From positions 2,852,001 through 2,916,000 of the forward strand of contig NZ_CP007032.1 of the NCBI RefSeq assembly GCF_000231405.2: 64,000 nucleotides of DNA, written 5' to 3'. Position numbers and translations under genes: made by a program. Below the pieces are notes generated by a model. The model saw only the letters and a list, made by a program, of their open reading frames with translations. It searched no databases and was not told the DNA's origin. The first letter of the stretch is position 1. Each line of letters opens with the position of its first letter. This document shows, piece by piece, positions 7,916 to 16,638 of the stretch. The stretch is from Desulfitobacterium metallireducens DSM 15288 (GTDB lineage Bacteria; Bacillota; Desulfitobacteriia; Desulfitobacteriales; Desulfitobacteriaceae).

Positions 7916-10486
7916 TCACTGTAACATCCTTTGAATTTGGTCAAGAAGTGAATCTGAAACGACACCCTTCCCTCCGAAGGCGAAGACTTTTTTCCCGCTC
8001 CACCCTTGTAATACGTTCTGTTCGCCCCCATTCAGTCCTGTTGGAGAGACCAAAACGAGATTCGTACTATTTAATGCGGCAAATACCCCTCCGGTCAAAG
8101 CATCCGGGAAATTCTCACCGGTCGCTAGGAAGGTCATCCCCCCTTGAGGTGGAAACGCTTTTAGCACTTGTGCGGCAGTAGCATAGCGATCTTGACCTGC
8201 AAGACGAAACGAATTAGGGAGCAACTCGAACGTGTGTGTTGAAATCACCCCTTTTCCCCCTACCACGACTGTCCCCGTCACGGCAAGCTGTCTTAAGAGT
8301 TGATCTGTTTCTTGAGGTAAATCATTGACCGCTGTTAAAAGAATCGGGACTCCGTATTGGGCTGCGATCGAAGACATTGAAATGGCATCGGGAAAATTAT
8401 CCCCATTCACCACGACGGCCTCTCCTGTCATCCCCAGTTCATTGGCAATTTGCTGGGCTGTAGCATAACGATTCGCTCCGCCCAACCGCCGGACACTGTA
8501 CTGGCTCTGAAGTTCTGTTTCGATTTCAGCAGAAACGGCTCCGGTCCCCCCCAAAAGAAGGATCTGTTGAGGGTTCAGTCGTTGAATTTCCGTCAAGACA
8601 CTTTCCGGTAAGGTTGTTGAATTCGTCAGTAAAATCGGGGCATGTTTTTTATACGCTAGGGGTGCACCGGCTAAAGCATCAGGAAAATCTTCCGCTCGCG
8701 CCAGGAGAACTGTATCTGCGCCGTCTGGAAATCCAACTTGAGAAATCTGAAGCGCCGTTTCAATCCGGTCTGCCCCGGCCAATCGAGTTACTTGGGGAAG
8801 TAAAGCCGATCCGAGCTGATAGATCCCCGGCTCTGTGATTCCAACCGTCACTGTACCCGAATTCATGCCTCCTCCCACTTTAAGCCAGCGCGTTCCTGAC
8901 CAGTGGTATATATAGAGGAAACGATTTGAATCCGGTGCAAAGCTTTCCGGATCGGTTGAGAGGGAAAGTTGGAGGTACTTTTGGACGGGAGGACTTGCTT
9001 CCCACGCCAGTTCCAGAGGCTCCCCGACGGGATTGACTCCGGCAGGCAGACTTACTGCCCCTGTGGTTGTATTCATACTCAATTGAATCGTTTGCTTCTG
9101 ATCTGTTCCGAAGGCTCGTGAAGGAATCTCGACTTGAGCGGAAGTCTGAGTCGGATCTCCCTGGACAATCCCCCCAGCCCAAGAAACTTGAGCCGGTGCA
9201 GATAGGATTGCCTTCTCCGCTGCGAACTTGACCGCCCAATACGCATCGACTCGGCCATACCCAAATGAGGAATCTCGACCAACCGGTCCTAAATCTAGCG
9301 CTGAATCTTCAAGGTCCTGACGGACCTGACTCGCGGAAAAGTCGGGATGTTGACTCCACACCAATGCGGCCACCCCAGCAACAAAGGGAGAGGCCATCGA
9401 GGTCCCATCTGAGGTAGCATAACCTGAGCCATCTTGCCAATAGTCACTCAAAATATCTGTCCCGGGTGCCGCCAAACTCGCATTGGGACCGGTTAAGGAG
9501 AACGAGGCTAATTGATCCGCCTTATCCGTTGCGGTAACCGCTAAAACCTGGGGATCGGCGGCTGGAAAAGTGATGGTTTTAAAGTTTGATTGTTCATCCT
9601 TATTCCCCCCTGCGGCGATAATTAAGCAGCCCTGATCGTTAGCATACTGGATTGCTTCATATAAGATTTCCGCCTGGGTATCTGTACCGATACTTAAGTT
9701 AATAATCTTAGCCCCGTGATTTGCTGCCCAAACAATGCCGTCAGCAATGACATCATCGCTTCCTTCACCGTGACGATCCATCGCTTTTATCGGCATAATT
9801 TTCGATTGATAGGCTACACCGATGATTCCGCTTCCATCCCGCTCCGCGCCGACAATTCCTGCAACATGCGTACCATGTCCGTTATTATCCTGAGTCGCCG
9901 TCAGTCCCGTCTGCCCGGTGATCGCATTGTAACCGGGAACGAGGTTGCCCTGAAGATCCGGGTGCCCGACATCGACACCGGTATCGATGATGGCCACGAT
10001 TATTCCATCCCCTGTTGCTCCTAAATCCCAGGCTTTCGGCACCTGTGCTTGAGTCAGCCCCCATTGTTGAGAATAATAGGGATCCGTTACCGCTGTAGAC
10101 GCTACCGAAGATGATATTTTCATCTGCTGACTGGGGCTGACACTTAATACATCCGGTATCGCTTTAAGCTTAGTCATGACTTCCTCTATTCGACTGGGCT
10201 CAAGCGCAAGCGTTATATACTGTAGGGGACCTTTGCGAGCAAGTTCGGCTTGAACCGATTGGGCAATGGCCTCAGGTGATGTCCCCGGGCTCAGCTTGAC
10301 AATAAGGCGTCCTTCCGGGCCTTGGATTTGTCCCTCGGCGTCTAATAAGCTTGGATTCACCAGAGTCTTCTCTGAATCTGAAGTTTGTAAAGATACCTGT
10401 GCTGCTGTAGAGCCGGGGACACTTCCGAAAAGAAGGATTAAGGACAATCCCAACCCTAGCCCTTTATTTAACATCTTAAACATCAT
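7916..10486 (-). CDS. Subtilisin-like serine protease (S8) with three CWB2 modules
   Basis: A secreted, wall-anchored protease of 856 residues: signal peptide, a propeptide-like region up to about residue 130, an S8 catalytic domain (Asp in VAIIDTGVDV, His in NGHGTHVAG, Ser in GTSMASPF), a beta-rich linker and three C-terminal CWB2 modules (RLAGADRIETA, RLGGANRYATA, RLAGQDRYATA). The ATG at 10486 has GAGGAG six bases upstream. It is divergent from the CWB2 GH18 gene. By analogy with Cwp84 of Clostridioides difficile (a cysteine protease), a wall-bound protease beside an S-layer gene may process surface proteins; that role is inference. Confidence 0.93.
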   Translation of the reverse strand: MMFKMLNKGLGLGLSLILLFGSVPGSTAAQVSLQTSDSEKTLVNPSLLDAEGQIQGPEGRLIVKLSPGTSPEAIAQSVQAELARKGPLQYITLALEPSRIEEVMTKLKAIPDVLSVSPSQQMKISSSVASTAVTDPYYSQQWGLTQAQVPKAWDLGATGDGIIVAIIDTGVDVGHPDLQGNLVPGYNAITGQTGLTATQDNNGHGTHVAGIVGAERDGSGIIGVAYQSKIMPIKAMDRHGEGSDDVIADGIVWAANHGAKIINLSIGTDTQAEILYEAIQYANDQGCLIIAAGGNKDEQSNFKTITFPAADPQVLAVTATDKADQLASFSLTGPNASLAAPGTDILSDYWQDGSGYATSDGTSMASPFVAGVAALVWSQHPDFSASQVRQDLEDSALDLGPVGRDSSFGYGRVDAYWAVKFAAEKAILSAPAQVSWAGGIVQGDPTQTSAQVEIPSRAFGTDQKQTIQLSMNTTTGAVSLPAGVNPVGEPLELAWEASPPVQKYLQLSLSTDPESFAPDSNRFLYIYHWSGTRWLKVGGGMNSGTVTVGITEPGIYQLGSALLPQVTRLAGADRIETALQISQVGFPDGADTVLLARAEDFPDALAGAPLAYKKHAPILLTNSTTLPESVLTEIQRLNPQQILLLGGTGAVSAEIETELQSQYSVRRLGGANRYATAQQIANELGMTGEAVVVNGDNFPDAISMSSIAAQYGVPILLTAVNDLPQETDQLLRQLAVTGTVVVGGKGVISTHTFELLPNSFRLAGQDRYATAAQVLKAFPPQGGMTFLATGENFPDALTGGVFAALNSTNLVLVSPTGLNGGEQNVLQGWSGKKVFAFGGKGVVSDSLLDQIQRMLQ

Positions 10487-10640
10487 TGCTTGCTCCTCAC
10501 TCTACCTACTCAACGGTCCACACCGAAATCCTCTCTAGACTTCGCTACCGACAGGGTTTTTTCCTTTTCGACACAGGAAATCCTCCAGATTTCGCGAATA
10601 GTTACCAATGAACATTTTCGAAGGAGCTGATGATGCTACC
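10487..10640. promoter_or_regulatory. Divergent promoter region with an imperfect direct repeat and a pentapeptide leader ORF
   Basis: This gap must hold promoters for the S8 protease (minus) and the GH18 gene (plus). Two similar blocks starting GAAATCCTC and ending near TTACC/CTACC lie about 50 bp apart and could be regulator sites. On the plus strand, AAGGAG at 10621 is followed by ATGATGCTACCGTGTTGA, a five-codon ORF whose TGA overlaps a TTG in the frame of the main gene. This hints at translational coupling. Confidence 0.4.
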
Positions 10641-12749
10641 GTGTTGAAATTTAAAACAGGTTTCCGTAAAAAAGTCGTCTTAACCTTAGTTACCTCGCTG
10701 ACAACCTTAACTCTTTTTTTCTCAAACTGGATTGTTCCCCCTTCTGTCCTAGCCGGATCCACTCCTTCTCAAACCTCACGCCTCGCAGGGAGCACACGCT
10801 TTGAAACGACGCTTGAAATTTCCAAAACAGGTTGGACTCAAGCTTCAACCGTGATCTTAGCCCGCGGCGATGATTACCCGGATGCCTTAGCCGGAGCCGT
10901 GCTCGCCAATAGTCCGCAAGCCAAAGGACCTCTTCTCTTAACAGATTCTGCGTCGCTGTCTGAGGGCGTTCTTGCGGAAATCCAACGTCTTGGCGCGAAT
11001 AAGGTCTACCTCCTCGGAGGAACAGGTGCCGTTTCCCCGGCGGTTGAAGCCACGCTAAAAGCTCAAAACCTTACGGTCGAGCGTTTAAGCGGCGAAGATC
11101 GCTATCAAACGGCAGCTGCTATCGCTTTGAAAGCTGTTCCTCAAGCCACTCAGGCTTACCTTGCCTCGGGTAATTCCTTTGCCGATGCGTTAAGTATTTC
11201 TTCCTACGCCGCGAACAAAAACATACCGCTTCTGTTAAGTGAACAGAAAACGGTTCCCGAAGTGACATTGAATGCCTTAAAAACTCTCGGTGTGACGAAC
11301 GTGGCTCTCATTGGAGGAGAGGGAGTCCTTGAGCCTTCTGTGGAAGACACTTTAAAAGCTCAAGGAATCAGCGTAACCCGCATGTCCGGTGTTGATCGCT
11401 ATGCAACAAACCTTGATGTACTCAATAAGTTGACTTATGATCGTTCGAGTATCTATGTGGCTACCGGGGAAGACTTCCCCGATGCGCTAGCGGGCGCTGT
11501 TTTAGCCGCTAAGCAGAACAATCCCATTCTCCTGGTCCCGAAAAATGCGGAAGACCTCAGTTCTAATTCGGTGAGCTATCTCAGTGCTCAACGGACCAGC
11601 GGAGCTTCCTTTACGCTGCTTGGAGGATTAGGTGTGATTTCTTCTGGCCTGGAAAGCCTTGTCCGTACAGGCTCACAACAGTCCCGAATCTCTCTGCAAT
11701 ATCTGCAAGCCTATGGCAGTGGTTCTAATCCTGCAAAAGCGCTCTATGACAATTATGTAGAAGAGATCAACAGCATCCCCGGAAATGCAACCGATTCCGT
11801 CGATTGGCTCGCTCCGAACTGGTATCGCATCAATACCATTCCCGACGGGCAATCCGCTGCAGACGGTTCCTTTAGTGGGCCTTGGGCAACAGCGAATGAA
11901 TTCTATGCTCCGCTCACAGTCAAAGCAGCCCATGATCGAGGACTGAAAGTTCTCCCCAGTGTTACAGCCGATTATAATAGTAAGGGCCAAGCCGCTTTGG
12001 ATTCCATCCTTGCAAGCTCGGCTACCCGACAAAATCTCATTCAAAATATTAACCAAATGCTCCAAACGACAAATGGCGACGGCGTAGTCATTGACTTCGA
12101 ATACATCAGTGATGCTTCCGGGCCAAACCTTACTCAGTTCATGAAAGAGCTCTACGCTTCTCTTCATTCGCAAAATAAACTCGTCGTCGAAGCTGTAAAC
12201 GCTCGTACTTCACCTACCGACTGGAACCAAGAATACAATTACCATGATCTTGCGCAATATGTGGATTATCTCAATATCATGACGTATGACTACAGCACAA
12301 CTTCACCCGGTCCGATTGCCCCGCTTAGTTGGGTTAAATCGGTCTTAAACTTCACCCAGAGCCAAGGTGTGGACATGAACAAAGTCTTGCTTGGCATCCC
12401 TTACTATGGACGAAATTGGTATCCGCTTGCTACCTCAACTCCTGAAAAGCCCCTCTATGACCAAGATGCAGTGAGTCTCACGGGGGCCCGCAACCTGAGT
12501 GCTAAGTATAACGCGTCGCTGCAGCGCGAAACGTCGCCAACTGATCCGGTCGGAATCCCCACTTTCACGTATACGGATGAAAACCAAGTCGCCCACACCG
12601 TGTATTATGATGACATCCAGAGTTTGAGCGCTAAGCTTGACCTGCTTGATGAGTATCACCTCGGTGGAGCTGCTGCCTGGTCACTCTTTTGGGTAGACAC
12701 CGATAGCGCAAAAGAGATTTACCCGCTGTTACAGCAACATTTAAGGTAA
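10641..12749 (+). CDS. GH18-family (YaaH/chitinase-like) glycosidase with three CWB2 modules
   Basis: A secreted enzyme of about 700 residues: signal peptide (hydrophobic stretch VVLTLVTSLTTLTLFF), three CWB2 modules (RLAGSTRFETT, RLSGEDRYQTA, RMSGVDRYATN) and a C-terminal glycoside hydrolase 18 domain with the catalytic motif GDGVVIDFEYI, where the final Glu is the acid. The domain resembles spore-germination and wall GH18 enzymes. The start is uncertain: ATG at 10608 lacks a ribosome site and would put acidic residues ahead of the signal peptide; GTG at 10641 or TTG at 10644 follow AAGGAG, though with long spacing. It is convergent with the dltD-like gene and ends in a clear terminator. Confidence 0.9.
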   Translation: MLKFKTGFRKKVVLTLVTSLTTLTLFFSNWIVPPSVLAGSTPSQTSRLAGSTRFETTLEISKTGWTQASTVILARGDDYPDALAGAVLANSPQAKGPLLLTDSASLSEGVLAEIQRLGANKVYLLGGTGAVSPAVEATLKAQNLTVERLSGEDRYQTAAAIALKAVPQATQAYLASGNSFADALSISSYAANKNIPLLLSEQKTVPEVTLNALKTLGVTNVALIGGEGVLEPSVEDTLKAQGISVTRMSGVDRYATNLDVLNKLTYDRSSIYVATGEDFPDALAGAVLAAKQNNPILLVPKNAEDLSSNSVSYLSAQRTSGASFTLLGGLGVISSGLESLVRTGSQQSRISLQYLQAYGSGSNPAKALYDNYVEEINSIPGNATDSVDWLAPNWYRINTIPDGQSAADGSFSGPWATANEFYAPLTVKAAHDRGLKVLPSVTADYNSKGQAALDSILASSATRQNLIQNINQMLQTTNGDGVVIDFEYISDASGPNLTQFMKELYASLHSQNKLVVEAVNARTSPTDWNQEYNYHDLAQYVDYLNIMTYDYSTTSPGPIAPLSWVKSVLNFTQSQGVDMNKVLLGIPYYGRNWYPLATSTPEKPLYDQDAVSLTGARNLSAKYNASLQRETSPTDPVGIPTFTYTDENQVAHTVYYDDIQSLSAKLDLLDEYHLGGAAAWSLFWVDTDSAKEIYPLLQQHLR

Positions 12750-12767
12750 AGAAGACATACGAAACGA

Positions 12768-12807
12768 AACCGCCACCGACTTATCACCCGATAAGTCGGC
12801 GGCGGTT
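12768..12807. terminator. Terminator between convergent GH18 and dltD-like genes
   Basis: A long hairpin, AACCGCC-A-CCGACTTATC / GATAAGTCGG-C-GGCGGTT, with a CTTTATGTT tail on the plus side. It lies 18 bp after the GH18 stop and can serve both strands. Confidence 0.88.
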
Positions 12808-12825
12808 CTTTATGTTAAGTTTGTT

Positions 12826-14019
12826 TCACTCATGGACATACTGATTGATCACCTTGTCCACCTCGGCCCACCCTTTTGTACCGATGTGCCACATATCCTG
12901 CATAAAGTAAGGTTCATATTCCTGAGAGGAAAAATCGGCAATCTCAAACCCTTTAGCTTGAATCATCGACCGCATCCGCTGATAATAGTCCTGCCGTTCT
13001 TGAGGGGAAAAACCAGCATAATCTGCCCACAGACCGTTCGCTGGGATCAGAACAAAAAGCGGTTTCACTCCTTTTTGCTGGAGCACTCTCAACATTAAAT
13101 CAAAATCGTCATACTCCTTTGAAGGATATAGCTTAAGAATGGACCAAGCCTTTTTAGTTTCCGGTTTTGTCGTCTTCTCATAAAGCGAATCCAAGATATT
13201 CAATTTATTTGAGATCAGGGCTTTTCCGCGTTGCTCCGATTTCTTGATCACGGTATTCCAAGGCTGGTTCGCTATTTCCGGGGAAACGGGAATACTGGGG
13301 TGCTCTTTCACAACATTAAGGAGATAACGGATCTTCAAAGCATCTTGCACCTCGAGAGCTGCACATTCAATTTCAGCTTGTGGCCAATAGGCAATGCGCT
13401 TTATTTGAGAGAACATTCCGGGGGCTTTGTAGGCTTGAAGATATTGTTCTAAGAAAGGATCATCTTGAAGCACCTGAGGGATGTCCAGAATCCGCTGCGC
13501 AATTTCTCGTTTCAGCTCAGCGGGAAGACTTGGGCTCAACATCGTCTGATAGATATGGAGTGGCGAGGAGTTCATGGCCAATCGATCATTCTCTAAGCCA
13601 TGACGCTCAGCAAACCAGTCCGGCGAAAAGGTAAAAACCATCTTTCGTCCCTGCAAATGATCTTGACCCGCGAGGTTAAGAATGTTGACAAGAGACTGGA
13701 CTGAGCCACGCCCAATGATGAAGGGCTTGAACCCTTCATCACGCTGATTAAAAAGAGTTGAGGGATTAAATTCAAATCCAGTCCCTAACTCAGATGAACC
13801 ATAGAAAGGCAAAACCTCAGGGGTTGCCAAAGCCTTGGCTTGGAGAACATTACCCAGCATGACTTCATCATAAGCCCGCCTCCCCACCGCTTCAATCGTC
13901 CCAGGATGATTAAGCCAGAGCTGATTACAAACATATTCCGTTAGGGGTTTCATCCCAACTAGGGTTAACCCAAAAAGCAGGAATCCGAGCAAAATCGGCC
14001 CAAAGCGCCGGATAAACAT
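12826..14019 (-). CDS. DltD-like protein, third paralogue
   Basis: About 398 residues with one N-terminal membrane anchor followed by a DltD domain facing outside. DltD works at the last step of D-alanylation of teichoic acids, using an SGNH-hydrolase-like fold. The motif LPFYGSSELG (nucleophile Ser) and the C-terminal DMWHIGTKGW (Asp/His) are present. GAGGAG precedes two adjacent ATGs (14022 and 14019); the second has better spacing. The frame also opens at a GTG at 14034, overlapping the upstream dltD-like stop, so the two are probably co-transcribed. It is one of three DltD paralogues here; whether it acts on the same polymer is unknown. Confidence 0.87.
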   Translation of the reverse strand: MFIRRFGPILLGFLLFGLTLVGMKPLTEYVCNQLWLNHPGTIEAVGRRAYDEVMLGNVLQAKALATPEVLPFYGSSELGTGFEFNPSTLFNQRDEGFKPFIIGRGSVQSLVNILNLAGQDHLQGRKMVFTFSPDWFAERHGLENDRLAMNSSPLHIYQTMLSPSLPAELKREIAQRILDIPQVLQDDPFLEQYLQAYKAPGMFSQIKRIAYWPQAEIECAALEVQDALKIRYLLNVVKEHPSIPVSPEIANQPWNTVIKKSEQRGKALISNKLNILDSLYEKTTKPETKKAWSILKLYPSKEYDDFDLMLRVLQQKGVKPLFVLIPANGLWADYAGFSPQERQDYYQRMRSMIQAKGFEIADFSSQEYEPYFMQDMWHIGTKGWAEVDKVINQYVHE

Positions 14020-14030
14020 CATACATCTCC

Positions 14031-15290
14031 TCACTTACTCTGATAAAACTGATATAGTGTCTGATCAACATCGAGCCAGCCCCTCCACGCCAGGTGCCAG
14101 GGATCCCGAAGATAGTAGTCATCCTTTTCATGGGCAGAGTAATCAGCTAGGGTAAATCCTTGCGCCTGAATCATCTGAGCTATTTTTTGATAACAAACTT
14201 GACGTACCGTCGTTGGAATTCCAGTATAATCCGACCAGCGGCCATTCATCGGAAGGATCACGAACAGGGGTTGCGCTCCCTCTTGCTTTAAAACGTCCAG
14301 CAAAAGTTGTAAATCCCCATACTCCGGAGATGAAACGTATTCTGCATCTTTACTGGAGTCCTTTTGAGCTTGAAGATTAGGAAGAATATTTTTGGTAAAA
14401 AATCCATTATCCATTTCAAACGGATTATTGTTTGTTGAATTTTTCGCTTGCTCAGTTGCTTGCGCCCGTAATTCATCCCACTGAGGTTCCGTCTGTACAG
14501 CTGTCGAAGTGGTAGCATAATGCGCTACGGTCTCGGTGGGTAGCTGGTTGATGTACCAATTTGTTTTTGACGCATCTTGCAATGCCAGAGCGGCATATTC
14601 AGTTTGGGCAGGGAGAGCATAGAGAATTCTCAAAAGCTGAGAACTCAAACCCGATTGCCCTTGAAGGAGGAGCATTTTCTTGAGGTAAGGGAAATCTTGA
14701 TAAGCCTTCGTAAATTGGAGGAATCGCTGTGCGACTTCGGTCTTTAATTTCCCAGAAAGCGCAGGATTCTTTAGAATCTCATACCCATGCAAGGCTGAAA
14801 AATTCCCCGCAAAGGTATCCTCAGAAATCCCGCCCGGTCCATACCATTGAGGCGTCAGAAAAATCGCCAGCTTCTTGCCGCGCACTTCTTCACCCAAGGC
14901 TGCTACATTTAAGAGCTGAATAAGGGTCTGAGCTCCCCCCTTACCCACGAGAAACGGTGTAACCCCCGTCTCTGGGGTTAAAACATTGGCCGGATGATAA
15001 TCAATAATCATCGACATTTCGGAGGACCCATAAAGGGGTAAGATGCGCGGATTCTCAAACGCCTGTTTTTGTACGATCGAGCCTTGGAAGATTTGAGATT
15101 TAGGGGTAATTCCCATGGTCGCAACGGTTCCTGATTTCAAAACAAAGGTATCTACCCAGAATTCGCTGAGAAAAGGCAAGGCATAGATTGTCCCTATGAA
15201 TAGGCCTATAGCCATTAACAAGGCAAAAAACGGGGTTTTCAAGAACTTTAGCCTTGGCCCTAAAGGCACATATAAAAGCTTTACGCTCAT
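14031..15290 (-). CDS. DltD-like protein, second paralogue
   Basis: About 419 residues: an N-terminal transmembrane helix, then a DltD domain with LPLYGSSEMS near residue 90 and DPWHLAWRGW near the C-terminus, the expected Ser and Asp/His residues of the SGNH-like site. The frame opens at 15320, but CGAGGAAA lies six bases before the ATG at 15290. It follows the dltB terminator by about 100 bp, so it is likely transcribed by its own promoter or by readthrough, and leads into the third dltD-like gene. Divergence from the other two copies suggests specialisation rather than a recent duplication. Confidence 0.87.
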   Translation of the reverse strand: MSVKLLYVPLGPRLKFLKTPFFALLMAIGLFIGTIYALPFLSEFWVDTFVLKSGTVATMGITPKSQIFQGSIVQKQAFENPRILPLYGSSEMSMIIDYHPANVLTPETGVTPFLVGKGGAQTLIQLLNVAALGEEVRGKKLAIFLTPQWYGPGGISEDTFAGNFSALHGYEILKNPALSGKLKTEVAQRFLQFTKAYQDFPYLKKMLLLQGQSGLSSQLLRILYALPAQTEYAALALQDASKTNWYINQLPTETVAHYATTSTAVQTEPQWDELRAQATEQAKNSTNNNPFEMDNGFFTKNILPNLQAQKDSSKDAEYVSSPEYGDLQLLLDVLKQEGAQPLFVILPMNGRWSDYTGIPTTVRQVCYQKIAQMIQAQGFTLADYSAHEKDDYYLRDPWHLAWRGWLDVDQTLYQFYQSK

Positions 15291-15391
15291 CGTAGTTTCC
15301 TCGCTTGACATTATCTTCATAAATTCTAAGATCTTAAAAATGATCTCAACACAAGTTTGTTCGACAAAATTCTCGAATTTCCTTCGTGAGA

Positions 15392-15446
15392 CAAAGAAAA
15401 ACCCAAGGTTTTATCCTAAGCCAAAGCTTAAGTATCCCTTGGGTTC
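15392..15446 (-). terminator. Terminator after dltB
   Basis: On the minus strand AACCCAAGG pairs with CCTTGGGTT around an inner CTTAAGC/GCTTAGG stem, followed by TTTTTCTTT. It separates the dltCDXAB unit from the two extra dltD-like genes. Confidence 0.85.
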
Positions 15447-15456
15447 CATTAGAGAT

Positions 15457-16638
15457 CTAAAAGAGTCTCCCCGAAAAGATCAGGAAGCCGAAGAAAACAA
15501 AATGCGCGGTAACCACAATAGCTAAGCTATCCCAAGCCCAACCTTTTCCCCAAACGTTCCGGGTTTTGTTTTTCCGTTCCAGCCAATCATAGCCAATCAT
15601 CAAGAGCGCATGATAAAGGCCATACACAATGTAATGGAGCTCCGTTCCATGCCAAATTCCCATGATCCCAAAAAGCAAGAGATTTCCAACATAGGCGGTA
15701 GTGTATTTATTCTTGAAGCGCTTTTTCTTCGCTGAATCTAAGACAAAACGCATATAGATATAATCCCGGAACCAAGAAGATAACGAAATATGCCAGCGAT
15801 TCCAGAAGTCTTTAATATTCTTCGATATAAACGGCTTGTTAAAGTTTTCAGGAGTCTGGATGCCGAGGATATAACTCACCCCAACGGCAAACGCACTATA
15901 CCCAGCAAAATCGAAGAAGAGATAAAAGCTATAGACATACATGTATTGAAGCGTCGCAGTCCACGTAAAATCCGTGCTCAAACGGATGAGTCCATACTTA
16001 TTGATCAAATAAGCAATAACAAATTTATAGAGAAACCCACGAAAGATATGATCGATTCCCTCCGCGAGATTCTCCCCATACTCCTTACGGGTGAGTTTTT
16101 TCTCCAAGTCTCCAAGAAAACGCCGGTAACGATCAATCGGACCAGAAGCCAACGTCGGGAAAAAGAGGACATAGGAAAGAAAATCGATGAACTTCACGTC
16201 CTTGATTAGCCCATCCCGAATCTCAATCACGGTCCCCACCGTACGGAAGGTCACATAGGAAATTCCCAAAAAGCCAAGCGGGGATTGCCAGATTCCGAGA
16301 GCATTGACGTAAGGATTAAGTTTAACGAGCGCTAGCGGCAAAATCGCCGCAAGGAGTGCAAAATGATAAACCCGTTTCAGAGTTTCCTGTTGTTTTCCCC
16401 GCTCACTTTGTTTAAGTCGTAAAAAGAAATAAACGATCAGATAGGCCCAGAGAAAAAAAACGGTCACTTGAAATAAAGCGGCGATCGGTCGATAGATTAC
16501 GCCGACCATAAACAGGGTTGAAAAAATCAGCCAAAGGGAACGGATTCGTCCCGATACCCCCAAGAATCCAAGCAAAACCGCGGGAGCAAGAGGAACAAGC
16601 ATCCAGATAAAAAACGTAAAATTCTCATAGGGTGTCAT
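15457..16638 (-). CDS. dltB: D-alanyl transfer protein DltB (MBOAT)
   Basis: A 393-residue polytopic MBOAT-family protein. DltB takes D-alanine from DltC and passes it across the membrane for teichoic acid esterification. Visible MBOAT features are NFNKPFISKNIKDFWNRWHI in the middle and the conserved His in GIMGIWHGTELHY. The ATG overlaps the dltA stop (ATGA) and follows GGGAGGAGGGG, so the two are translationally coupled. Context with dltA, dltX, dltC and dltD makes the Dlt role much more likely than alginate or peptidoglycan O-acetylation. Confidence 0.93.
   Translation of the reverse strand: MTPYENFTFFIWMLVPLAPAVLLGFLGVSGRIRSLWLIFSTLFMVGVIYRPIAALFQVTVFFLWAYLIVYFFLRLKQSERGKQQETLKRVYHFALLAAILPLALVKLNPYVNALGIWQSPLGFLGISYVTFRTVGTVIEIRDGLIKDVKFIDFLSYVLFFPTLASGPIDRYRRFLGDLEKKLTRKEYGENLAEGIDHIFRGFLYKFVIAYLINKYGLIRLSTDFTWTATLQYMYVYSFYLFFDFAGYSAFAVGVSYILGIQTPENFNKPFISKNIKDFWNRWHISLSSWFRDYIYMRFVLDSAKKKRFKNKYTTAYVGNLLLFGIMGIWHGTELHYIVYGLYHALLMIGYDWLERKNKTRNVWGKGWAWDSLAIVVTAHFVFFGFLIFSGRLF

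Noticed and set aside
15457-16638. MBOAT protein as an alginate or peptidoglycan O-acetyltransferase
   Set aside because: Coupled to dltA and in one operon with dltC, dltD and dltX, so DltB is far more likely.
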